Assembly: GCA_934089255.1 (NCBI GenBank)
Contig: CAKOJI010000014.1
Coordinates: 1-32,074, forward strand
Direction: 5' to 3'
DNA: 32,074 nt
Origin: an uncultured Bacilli bacterium
GTDB lineage: Bacteria > Bacillota_I > Bacilli_A > RF39 > UBA660
The notes under the pieces are model-generated. The model was not told the origin of the DNA. It worked only from the letters and a program-made list of their open reading frames with translations, and did no database searches. The first letter of the stretch is position 1, and each line of letters opens with the position of its first letter. Made by a program: the position numbers and the translations under genes. Below are positions 15,334-22,390 of the stretch, one piece after another.

Positions 15334-17154
15334 ATGTGTGGAATAATAGGCTATATAGGTAAGGATAAAAGAGCAATCAATGTAATTATTAATGGTTTAA
15401 AATCTTTGGAATATAGAGGATATGATTCTGCAGGTATTGCTGTAGTTCGTAATAATAAAATTGAAATTGTAAAAACTTCTGGAAAAATAAAGAATTTAGA
15501 AAAAGAAATTGTAAATTTAGAAGAATCTAATATTGGTATAGGTCATACTAGATGGGCTACTCATGGTGTACCTAGTGATATAAATGCTCATCCTCATAAA
15601 GTAGGTTTAGTTACTTTAGTGCATAATGGTATAATTGAAAATTATGAAGAAATAAAAAAAGAATTAGAAAGTGATAAATATAATTTTATAACAGATACAG
15701 ATACAGAAATAGCGTGTGGATATCTGGATAAATGTTATAAAGAAACTAATGATAAATTAGAATCAATTAAGTTATTTCAAAATAAAGTAAGAGGAAGTTA
15801 TTCGTTAGGTATAATATTTGATGATGATATTAATCAAATATATGCAACAAGAAAAGATAGTCCGTTGATTATTGCTTTAGGTAATAATGAAAATTATATA
15901 GCAAGTGATGTACCTGCAATTTTAAATGAAACTAATAAGTATATTTTATTAGATAATTTTGATATTGCCGTGATAGATAAAAGTGATATAAAAATATATG
16001 ACAATAATTTAAATGAAAAAAGTTATGATGTTAAAGTGTTTGAAGGAACAAAAGAGAGTGCTTTAAAAAATGGGTTTGAACATTTTATGCTAAAAGAAAT
16101 ATATGATGAACCTATTTTAATTAAAAACTTTATTGATTTATATTTAAAAGATAAAAAAACTTTATTAGAAAAAATACCAGATATTTCTAAATATAAAAAT
16201 ATAGAAATTGTTGCTTGTGGTAGTGCATATCATGCTGGATTAGTTGGAAAAAATATTTTAGAAGAATATACTAATATACAAACTAGTTGTTATGTTGCTA
16301 GTGAATATAGGTATCAAAAACATTTTTTTGATAAAAATACGTTAGTAATATTAATATCACAATCTGGTGAAACAGCTGATACTTTAGCTGCATTAAGGTT
16401 AGCAAATGAAAATAGTATTGATACGTTAGGAATAGTGAATGTGTTTGGTTCGTCTATTGCTCGTGAAGTAGATAATGTTATATATTTAAATGCTGGTTAT
16501 GAAATAGCAGTTGCTACTACTAAAGCGTATTTAATGCAAGTTTTGGTATTATCTTTATTAGCTTTTGCTAATAGTATAAGAAGTAATTTATTAGATAATA
16601 ACACTCAAGAGAATATTATAAATAATTTTAAAAATTTATATGATAATGTAGATAATGTTATAAAAAATAGAAAGTTATATTATGATATTGCTAAAGAAAT
16701 ATATAATAAGAAAAATGTGTTTTTTATAGGAAGAAAAATAGATGCAGCACTTTCTAAAGAAGCATCCTTAAAATTAAAAGAAATATCTTATATGCATAGT
16801 GAAGCTTATGAGGCAGGAGAATTAAAACACGGAACTATATCACTTATTGAGAATAATACAGAAGTAATTTCAATTATAACAGATCAAAATATTGCAGAAA
16901 AAACTATTAGCAATATAAAAGAAACAATTGCGAGAGGTGCAGATGTAACATTACTTACTACTAAAAAAATTATAGATACTTATGATAATTCTAATTTTTA
17001 TAATAGAAAAGTAGTTATTCCAAATGAAACTATCTTTACAGAACCATTAATTATTTCACCAGTATTTCAATTAATAGCGTATGAAATTGCTAAATTGCGT
17101 GGTGAAGACATTGATCAACCTAGAAACCTTGCTAAGTCAGTAACAGTAGAATAA
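15334..17154 (+). CDS. glmS: Glutamine-fructose-6-phosphate aminotransferase (isomerising)
   Basis: GlmS makes glucosamine-6-phosphate for cell-wall synthesis. The 606-residue protein has the class II glutaminase domain with the N-terminal nucleophile C2 (MCGIIGYIG), GHTRWATHG and HNGIIENY, then two SIS domains (VACGSAYHAG, ISQSGETADTLAAL; GRKIDAALSKEASLKLKEIS, MHSEAYEAGELKHGTISLI). The end LAKSVTVE is invariant in the family. Length is standard. Feedback control by product is expected through the upstream ribozyme. AAGGAG precedes the ATG. A terminator overlaps the stop codon. Confidence 0.98.
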   Translation: MCGIIGYIGKDKRAINVIINGLKSLEYRGYDSAGIAVVRNNKIEIVKTSGKIKNLEKEIVNLEESNIGIGHTRWATHGVPSDINAHPHKVGLVTLVHNGIIENYEEIKKELESDKYNFITDTDTEIACGYLDKCYKETNDKLESIKLFQNKVRGSYSLGIIFDDDINQIYATRKDSPLIIALGNNENYIASDVPAILNETNKYILLDNFDIAVIDKSDIKIYDNNLNEKSYDVKVFEGTKESALKNGFEHFMLKEIYDEPILIKNFIDLYLKDKKTLLEKIPDISKYKNIEIVACGSAYHAGLVGKNILEEYTNIQTSCYVASEYRYQKHFFDKNTLVILISQSGETADTLAALRLANENSIDTLGIVNVFGSSIAREVDNVIYLNAGYEIAVATTKAYLMQVLVLSLLAFANSIRSNLLDNNTQENIINNFKNLYDNVDNVIKNRKLYYDIAKEIYNKKNVFFIGRKIDAALSKEASLKLKEISYMHSEAYEAGELKHGTISLIENNTEVISIITDQNIAEKTISNIKETIARGADVTLLTTKKIIDTYDNSNFYNRKVVIPNETIFTEPLIISPVFQLIAYEIAKLRGEDIDQPRNLAKSVTVE

Positions 17155-17168
17155 TCTACTGTTTTTTT
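17143..17168 (+). terminator. Intrinsic terminator overlapping the glmS stop
   Basis: ACAGTAGA (17143-17150) pairs perfectly with TCTACTGT (17155-17162); the four-base loop ATAA contains the glmS TAA stop (17152-17154). Seven T residues follow. The final codons of glmS form the 5' arm. Confidence 0.9.
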
Positions 17169-17169
17169 G

Positions 17170-17198
17170 TTGAAATTATTAATATCTTGTAATAAAAT
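17170..17198 (+). promoter_or_regulatory. Promoter of the thymine-modification-like gene
   Basis: TTGAAA (17170-17175), a 17-base spacer and TAAAAT (17193-17198) lie immediately after the glmS terminator and 23 bases before the ATG, which has GAGAGG ahead of it. This suggests the gene is a separate transcription unit. Confidence 0.6.
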
Positions 17199-17221
17199 TT
17201 AAAAAAAGAGAGGTAATATTT

Positions 17222-18163
17222 ATGATAAAAAGAGATGAAATATATGATTTATATTGGTATTTTGCTTGTGAAAGACAAAATATATTTATTCGTAAAAATA
17301 ATGGCGATAAATGGCCTTGGACTAAAGATGCTATATTAAGAGAGTATAAGTTTTGTAACAGTTATAGAGTTAATGATAGAGTAAGTCAGTATTTACTTAA
17401 GAATGTTATATATAATGGAAAAAAATATAGTGATGAAGATATGCTGTTTAGAATTATATTATTTAAATTATTTAATAAAGAAAATACTTGGGAATTATTA
17501 CTTGATAATTTTGGTGATATAACATTATCTATTTATGATTTTGATAAATTTTCTAATGTTTTAAATAATACAATAAATAATGGAGTTAGTATTTATAATG
17601 ATGCTTATATTAGTTGTGCAACTAAAGCTTTTGGGTATGATAGAAAACATGATAATCATTTAGCGTTATTAAATAAAATGTTTTTAGAAGATAAGATTCA
17701 AGATAAGATACTAAGAGTTAAAACTATGGAAGATGCATTTAAAATACTTAAAAGTTATCCTTTGATAGGTAATTTTATGGCTTATCAATTAGTAACTGAT
17801 ATAAATTATAGTGATATAGTTAATTGGAATGAAAATGAATTTACGGTTGCAGGACCAGGTGCTATTCGTGGTATAAAAAAATGTTTTATAGATAGGGGTA
17901 AATATTCTAATGAAGATATAATTAAATATATGTATCTTAATCAAGAAAAAGAGTTTAAAAGATTAAATTTAGATTTTAAAAAGATTGGTAATAGGGAACT
18001 ACAATTAATAGATATACAAAATATATTTTGTGAATTAGATAAATATTGTCGAGAAAAAGTACCTAGTCTTAAATCTAATAGAGTAAAAATTAAAAAAAAA
18101 TATACTCCTAAAAGTATTAAGATAGAGTATATTTATCCTAAAAAATGGAATGTGAAGTATTAA
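17222..18163 (+). CDS. Helical protein resembling the 5-hmdU kinase / thymine pyrophosphorylase-type family
   Basis: I recognise the pattern of the all-helical family linked in phages to hypermodified thymine (alpha-glutamyl/putrescinyl-thymine pyrophosphorylase, '5-hmdU DNA kinase helical domain'). Marks in the 313-residue protein are YWYFACERQNIFIRK (11-25), PWTKDAILREYKFCNSYRV (32-50) with NDRVSQ, MLFRIILFKLFN (74-85), PLIGNFMAYQLVTDINYS (180-197), and FTVAGPGAIRGIKKCF (207-222). These match the ER-x-x-I, PWT-x-x-x-IL, and GPGA-x-RG motifs of the family as I remember them. No P-loop kinase domain is present. Function outside phages is unclear. It stands alone between terminators; phage origin or a base-handling defence role are both possible. 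Confidence 0.6.
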   Translation: MIKRDEIYDLYWYFACERQNIFIRKNNGDKWPWTKDAILREYKFCNSYRVNDRVSQYLLKNVIYNGKKYSDEDMLFRIILFKLFNKENTWELLLDNFGDITLSIYDFDKFSNVLNNTINNGVSIYNDAYISCATKAFGYDRKHDNHLALLNKMFLEDKIQDKILRVKTMEDAFKILKSYPLIGNFMAYQLVTDINYSDIVNWNENEFTVAGPGAIRGIKKCFIDRGKYSNEDIIKYMYLNQEKEFKRLNLDFKKIGNRELQLIDIQNIFCELDKYCREKVPSLKSNRVKIKKKYTPKSIKIEYIYPKKWNVKY

Positions 18164-18330
18164 TTTAATATATTTATTATTATTTTAATTACTTCTTTTT
18201 TCATTTCTTTATAATTAATTTTAGTGTGCTTATGATATACCACTTCGTGGCAATAATTTTCTACTATTCCAATTATTATGTGAATTTTTTGGTACGTTTG
18301 TTGTTTCTTATTTAGTATCACTATTATTAT
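18160..18330 (-). pseudogene. Possible remnant of a TetR-type regulator C-terminus
   Basis: On the minus strand a frame is open from about 18330 to a TAA at 18160-18162, without a usable start: an in-frame TAG lies at 18331-18333. Its translation contains KIHIIIGIVENYCHEVVYHK and NYKEMKKEVIKIIINIL, which look like the C-terminal helices of TetR-family regulators. It overlaps the end of the preceding gene by four bases. The similarity is from memory and weak; the plus strand of the same stretch also reads open. Confidence 0.3.
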
Positions 18331-18374
18331 CTAAAAGAATTGATATGGTGAGTAGTTTGAAAGCTAATGAATAA
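18225..18374 (+). pseudogene. Possible remnant of a polytopic membrane protein (acyltransferase-like end)
   Basis: After a TAG at 18222-18224 the plus strand reads open to TAA at 18372-18374 with no start codon suitable for translation. The peptide IPLRGNNFLLFQLLCEFFGT and VVSYLVSLLLSKRIDMV looks like the last transmembrane segment and charged tail of an acyltransferase-3 or similar membrane protein. It ends directly before a terminator (18380-18407), as a real gene would. It overlaps the minus-strand frame, so only one of the two may be meaningful. Confidence 0.3.
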
Positions 18375-18379
18375 AAAAA

Positions 18380-18407
18380 TAGAGTTTACTTTAACTCTAA
18401 TTTTTTT
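18380..18407. terminator. Bidirectional intrinsic terminator at the rnr end
   Basis: TAGAGTT (18380-18386) pairs with AACTCTA (18393-18399) around a six-base loop. Seven T residues follow on the plus strand (18401-18407) and seven A residues precede (18373-18379), giving a T-run on the minus strand too. The rnr stop codon (18386-18388) lies inside it. Confidence 0.85.
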
Positions 18408-20503
18408 ATGTTGTCGTTTTTTGAATTTTCATTATTTTTTATAATTTCTTTGACATCAAAGTATATTTCTTTTTGTGGAATATCAACTCTAGATACTTTA
18501 GCTATAATTCTAGTTCCTAATTTAACTTTTTGTTTACTATAATTACAAGTTAGTTGTCTATTATATGTATCTATTGAGAAAGATTTAGCAAAGTCTTTTT
18601 CAAAATCCAATATACCTTTTATGTTATTGTCTAACTTAATATATACTTTATCTTTTTCAATATCTAGTATCATACCAGTAAATTCTTCGCCTATATGTTC
18701 TGACATAAATTTTGCCATTTTTAACTTTATATAATCTTTTTCAGCATCATTTGCTTGTCTTTCTTTATAGCTTGAATGTTCTGCAATTTCATTAAGTATT
18801 TCTTTTTCGAAATGATTATTCGTTGAATAATCATTATTAATAAATATATTTATTAATGTGTGTACCATTAAATCTGGGAATCTTCTTATAGGTGAAGTAA
18901 AATGACAATAATTATCAAGTGCTAAAGCATAATGCCCGATATTTTCTGTAGAATATTTAGCTTTAGACATACTTCTTAAAAGAAGGTTTGATATTATGGT
19001 AAATTCTTTTGTTCCTTTAAAATCATTTAATATATTTTGTATTGCTTTTTGTCCATAAGCATTTTGAATTCTTATTAGTTTGTAATTTAGTTTAGAAATT
19101 ATATCAATTGTATTTTCTAATTTTAAATCGTCTGGATTATTATGCACTCTATAAATAAATGGTAAGTCTCTCCAATAGAAGTGTGATGCAACGGCTTCGT
19201 TTGCTGCTATCATAAAGTTTTCTATTATTCTTTGAGCTTCTTCATTGTGTCTTGTTTCAAATCCTATTATTTTATCATTATTATAAACATCTTTATTAAT
19301 GTAAATATCGCTAGATTCAAAATCTAAATTACCTTTATTATTTTTATTGTGAGTCATTATATCTGATAATTCTCTCATAATATTCAAGTCATTTAAGAAA
19401 GGGTAATATGACTCATCTATCTCATTCCCATTAAAAAACTCATTTAATTCTTCATAAGACATTTTCTTTTTTGATTTTATTACTGAATTAACTATTTTAT
19501 ATTGTACTAATTTTCCTTTAGGATTTATTTCCATTATACAACTTTTAGTTAAACGTTCTACACCTTCATTTAAAGAACATATTCCATTTGAAAGAGTACT
19601 TGGTATCATTGGAATAACTGCTTCTCCTAAGTATACGCTTGTACCTCTTTTTAACGCTTCTTTAAAAAGAGATGAGTTTGGTTTTATATAGTGAGCTACA
19701 TCAGCTATATGTACACCTAATAAATAGTTTCCATTATAAAGTTTTTTAATCGAAATAGCATCATCCATATCTTTAGTATGTACTGAGTCTATAGTGAATA
19801 TATTATCTTTTGTTAAATCAATCCTATTAGCTTTTTCTTCATTTGTTACGTGATCTTTTATTTTTGATGCTTCTTCTATTGAATTTTCTGAGAAATCAAT
19901 ATCAAAATCTTTACTGATAGCAATTGCTAATTCATCATTCATTTTGTCATTAAAATGACCAATTTTTGTTATATTTTTTGCAACTATATTATTATCAATG
20001 TCAGAACTATTATCTAATTCTATATAACATCTATCTCCAATTATGTAATCTTTTAATAAATTGTTTGGAACTATTATATTAATTTCGCAATTACCATTAA
20101 ACGGTACTAAAATTAACTTATTATTATATTCTTTAACTTCACAAACTAATTTTTTATTTTTTCTTTTCATTATTCCACATATTGTTCCATTGTTTTCATA
20201 TGTTCTAAGTACAACTACTGTATCATTTTTTAATGCAGTATGAAGTTCATTAGGTGGAATTATTATTTTTTCATCATTTTGTTTTATAAAACTAAATCCT
20301 TTAGAACATCTGTCTAGTGTTCCTATTATATGATCTGGTTTTATTATTTCATATTTATTTTTTGTATTTTTGAAAATTTTTCTACTATTTAATAATTTTT
20401 TTAGAATAATATCTAATTCTTCTTTTTCTAGTTTTGATAATTTAAGTAGTTTATTATCATCACAGTTATATTTTTTAATTATATTATAAACATTATCTTC
20501 CAT
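18386..20503 (-). CDS. rnr: Ribonuclease R
   Basis: RNase R is a 3'-5' exoribonuclease that degrades structured RNA. The 705-residue product has an N-terminal helix-turn-helix-like and cold-shock region (1-180), the RNB catalytic domain (about 230-560) with metal-binding acids D239, D245, D247 and D248 in TIDSVHTKDMDDA, and a C-terminal S1 domain (about 610-690; FTGMILDIEKDKVYIKLDN). SPIRRFPDLMVHTLI, a family mark, is also present. AAGGAGGG lies just upstream of the ATG. The usual secG-rnr-smpB neighbourhood is not present here: it stands alone, divergent from murC. Confidence 0.95.
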   Translation of the reverse strand: MEDNVYNIIKKYNCDDNKLLKLSKLEKEELDIILKKLLNSRKIFKNTKNKYEIIKPDHIIGTLDRCSKGFSFIKQNDEKIIIPPNELHTALKNDTVVVLRTYENNGTICGIMKRKNKKLVCEVKEYNNKLILVPFNGNCEINIIVPNNLLKDYIIGDRCYIELDNSSDIDNNIVAKNITKIGHFNDKMNDELAIAISKDFDIDFSENSIEEASKIKDHVTNEEKANRIDLTKDNIFTIDSVHTKDMDDAISIKKLYNGNYLLGVHIADVAHYIKPNSSLFKEALKRGTSVYLGEAVIPMIPSTLSNGICSLNEGVERLTKSCIMEINPKGKLVQYKIVNSVIKSKKKMSYEELNEFFNGNEIDESYYPFLNDLNIMRELSDIMTHNKNNKGNLDFESSDIYINKDVYNNDKIIGFETRHNEEAQRIIENFMIAANEAVASHFYWRDLPFIYRVHNNPDDLKLENTIDIISKLNYKLIRIQNAYGQKAIQNILNDFKGTKEFTIISNLLLRSMSKAKYSTENIGHYALALDNYCHFTSPIRRFPDLMVHTLINIFINNDYSTNNHFEKEILNEIAEHSSYKERQANDAEKDYIKLKMAKFMSEHIGEEFTGMILDIEKDKVYIKLDNNIKGILDFEKDFAKSFSIDTYNRQLTCNYSKQKVKLGTRIIAKVSRVDIPQKEIYFDVKEIIKNNENSKNDNIKKLELK

Positions 20504-20520
20504 ATACCCTCCTTAATTTT

Positions 20521-20550
20521 ACTATACAATAAAAAGTATAAATTTGTAAA
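20521..20550 (-). promoter_or_regulatory. Promoter for rnr (minus strand)
   Basis: Read on the minus strand: TTTACA (20550-20545), an 18-base spacer, then TATAGT (20526-20521), 18 bases before the ATG at 20503 and just ahead of the AAGGAGGG ribosome site. The short interval from the -10 box to the ribosome site means a very short leader. Confidence 0.45.
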
Positions 20551-20642
20551 TGTAAAGTGTAAAATTTTTGAAAATAATTATATAATTATATTGGTATAAC
20601 AAAAATTATTAATAAATGTTATAATATTATCGAGGTGGATTT

Positions 20643-22013
20643 ATGTTTGATTTAAAAAAATATAAAAAAATATATATGATTGGAATAGGTGGAATTAGTA
20701 TGAGTGGAATTGCACATATTTTAAAATCTTGGAATTATATTGTATTAGGTAGTAATAATGAAGAAAATAAAATGACTTTAGAGTTAAAAGAAAATGATAT
20801 AAATGTGTTTATAGGACATAATTATGATAATATTACGAGTGATATTGATTTAGTTGTTTATACTGCTGCAATACATAATGATAATCCTGAGTTAGTACAC
20901 GCTAAAGAATTAAATATACCTTGTTTAGAAAGAGGAATGTTTTTAGGTGAATTAACTAAGTTATTTAAAGATACTATTGGTATTAGTGGTACTCATGGTA
21001 AAACAACAACTACTAGTATGGTGAGTGAATGTTTTTTAAGTGCAGGAATGGATCCTACTATACAGGTTGGTTCTATATTAAATAGTATAAATGGTAATTA
21101 TAGAGTAGGTAAGAGTGATTATTTTATTATAGAAGCTTGTGAGTATTGTGACAGCTATTTAAATTTTAAACAAAAAAGTGCTATTGTTTTAAATATAGAT
21201 AATGATCATTTAGATTATTTTAAAACATTTGATAATATTAAAAAATCTTTTCAAAAATATGTTAGTCATTTACCAAGTGATGGATTACTTGTACTTAATG
21301 GTGATGATAAAAATGTTTTAGAACTTGCTTTATATAGTGACGCTAAAATATTAACATATGGTTTAAATGAAAATAATAATTATTATGCAAAGAATATAAA
21401 GTTTGATAGTGATGGTTTTGGTATGTATGATTTATATTATAATAAAAAATATGTAGATCATATAAGTTTAAGTGTAGTTGGTGAACATAATATTATGAAT
21501 AGTTTAGCATGTATTAGTTTATGTTTAAATTATGGTATTTCTATTGATGATATTAAAAAAGGTTTAAAAAATTATACTGGTGCTAGTAGAAGGTTTCAAT
21601 ATAAGGGAGAATATAAACAAGCTAAAGTGTATGATGATTATGGACATCATCCTACTGAAGTACGTGCAGTTGCTAATTCTATACTAAATAAAAATTATAA
21701 TGAATCTTGGGTTATATTTGAACCACATACTTATTCTAGAGTTAAAGAACATTATAAGTCTTTTGCTAATTCTTTATCAAGTTTTGATAATATTATAATA
21801 ACTGATATTTATGCAGCAAGAGAAAATAACGAATTTAATGTTACTCCAGAAATGATAATAGAAGAACTAAATAAACTTGGTAAGAAAGCAATTCATATTA
21901 GTAATTATGATGATATAGAAAAGTATTTAAGTGAAAGAGTTAAACCAAATGATTTAATTTTAACTCTTGGTGCAGGATATGTTACAAAGTTAAGTGATAT
22001 GCTTACTAAATAG
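20643..22013 (+). CDS. murC: UDP-N-acetylmuramate-L-alanine ligase
   Basis: MurC adds the first amino acid of the peptidoglycan stem peptide. The 456-residue protein has the N-terminal Rossmann-like UDP-binding domain (MIGIGGISMSGIAHIL), the ATP loop G116-T-H-G-K-T (GISGTHGKTTT), the central ligase domain with ACEYCDSYLNF and LNIDNDHLDYF, and a C-terminal domain with GASRRFQYKGE and DDYGHHPTEVRA. Together with glmS it indicates a walled cell, unlike true mycoplasmas. An extended -10 box TGTTATAAT lies at 20617-20625, and GAGGTGG precedes the ATG. The terminator begins in its stop codon. Confidence 0.97.
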   Translation: MFDLKKYKKIYMIGIGGISMSGIAHILKSWNYIVLGSNNEENKMTLELKENDINVFIGHNYDNITSDIDLVVYTAAIHNDNPELVHAKELNIPCLERGMFLGELTKLFKDTIGISGTHGKTTTTSMVSECFLSAGMDPTIQVGSILNSINGNYRVGKSDYFIIEACEYCDSYLNFKQKSAIVLNIDNDHLDYFKTFDNIKKSFQKYVSHLPSDGLLVLNGDDKNVLELALYSDAKILTYGLNENNNYYAKNIKFDSDGFGMYDLYYNKKYVDHISLSVVGEHNIMNSLACISLCLNYGISIDDIKKGLKNYTGASRRFQYKGEYKQAKVYDDYGHHPTEVRAVANSILNKNYNESWVIFEPHTYSRVKEHYKSFANSLSSFDNIIITDIYAARENNEFNVTPEMIIEELNKLGKKAIHISNYDDIEKYLSERVKPNDLILTLGAGYVTKLSDMLTK

Positions 22014-22033
22014 TATCTTATGATACTTTTTTT
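22012..22033 (+). terminator. Intrinsic terminator of murC
   Basis: AGTATC (22012-22017) pairs with GATACT (22022-22027) across TTAT, followed by a run of T residues. The stem starts within the TAG stop of murC. Confidence 0.85.
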
Positions 22034-22096
22034 ATGTTACAATATTCGACAATTTATATAAAAAATATATGCTAGTATAACAAACTAGAACATTTA
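22033..22096 (+). repeat. Dispersed 64-bp promoter/leader repeat, copy A
   Basis: This block is identical at 60 of 64 positions, without gaps, to 31964-32027; all four differences are A/G transitions. Both copies begin directly after the terminator of an unrelated gene. The block contains TCGACA (22046-22051) and, after 16 bases, TATGCT (22068-22073), a plausible -35/-10 pair; TATAAC (22076-22081) is an alternative -10. Its last part, TAGAACATTTA, is the start of a leader that can pair with RNA 210 bases downstream. Confidence 0.9.
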
Positions 22097-22146
22097 TTGT
22101 TTATGTCTTACCTTTTATATTTTGTTAGTATGAGAGGTGGTAATTT

Positions 22147-22239
22147 ATGAAACTTAAAACTTTTTTAATAAAGTTTTTAGATAGATTAATTATTATTTTA
22201 TTAATCATTAGTATTCTATTCTTCCTACAAAAAGTTTAG
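22147..22239 (+). CDS. 30-residue hydrophobic cationic peptide, type I toxin-like
   Basis: ATG at 22147 follows GAGAGGTGG (22132-22140) at six bases. The 30-residue peptide starts MKLKTFLIKFLDRL and continues with an almost unbroken Ile/Leu/Phe helix (residues 14-27) before a QKV end, so it is likely a single membrane helix with a positive N-terminus. This is the general shape of type I toxin peptides (Fst/Ldr, Ibs, TisB-like), though I recognise no specific family. Leader and 3' regions form structured RNA (see findings). The same leader precedes another start codon at 32071. Confidence 0.6.
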   Translation: MKLKTFLIKFLDRLIIILLIISILFFLQKV

Positions 22240-22261
22240 GGCGTTTTGGTTAATAAAAAAA

Positions 22262-22330
22262 GACATAGTACTTAAATAAGTACAAATGTCACAAACCGAA
22301 AAGGTAAGGCATTTAATGATAAATGTTCTA
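22262..22330 (+). ncRNA. Structured 3' region complementary to the peptide-gene leader
   Basis: A branched hairpin GACAT-A-GTACTT / AAGTAC-AA-ATGTC (22262-22290) is bracketed by TTTTGGTT/AACCGAAA. It is followed by 22299-22312, which pairs with leader bases 22103-22116 (14 pairs, one G-U), and by 22319-22330, which pairs exactly with leader bases 22086-22097 (12 pairs). The G-U pairs work only in plus-strand RNA. It may be the 3' end of the peptide mRNA, or a separate antisense RNA. Confidence 0.6.
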
Positions 22331-22350
22331 CCTAATATAAGTTTATCATA

Positions 22351-22390
22351 AAATGTTTGATATGAGTATCTGTTTTTGAAACATTTTTTT
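22351..22390 (+). terminator. Terminator of the peptide/RNA locus
   Basis: AAATGTTT (22351-22358) pairs with AAACATTT (22379-22386); the interior includes a small GATA-TGAG-TATC hairpin, and T residues continue to 22390. It touches the stop codon of the minus-strand symporter gene and may work for that transcript too. Confidence 0.6.
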
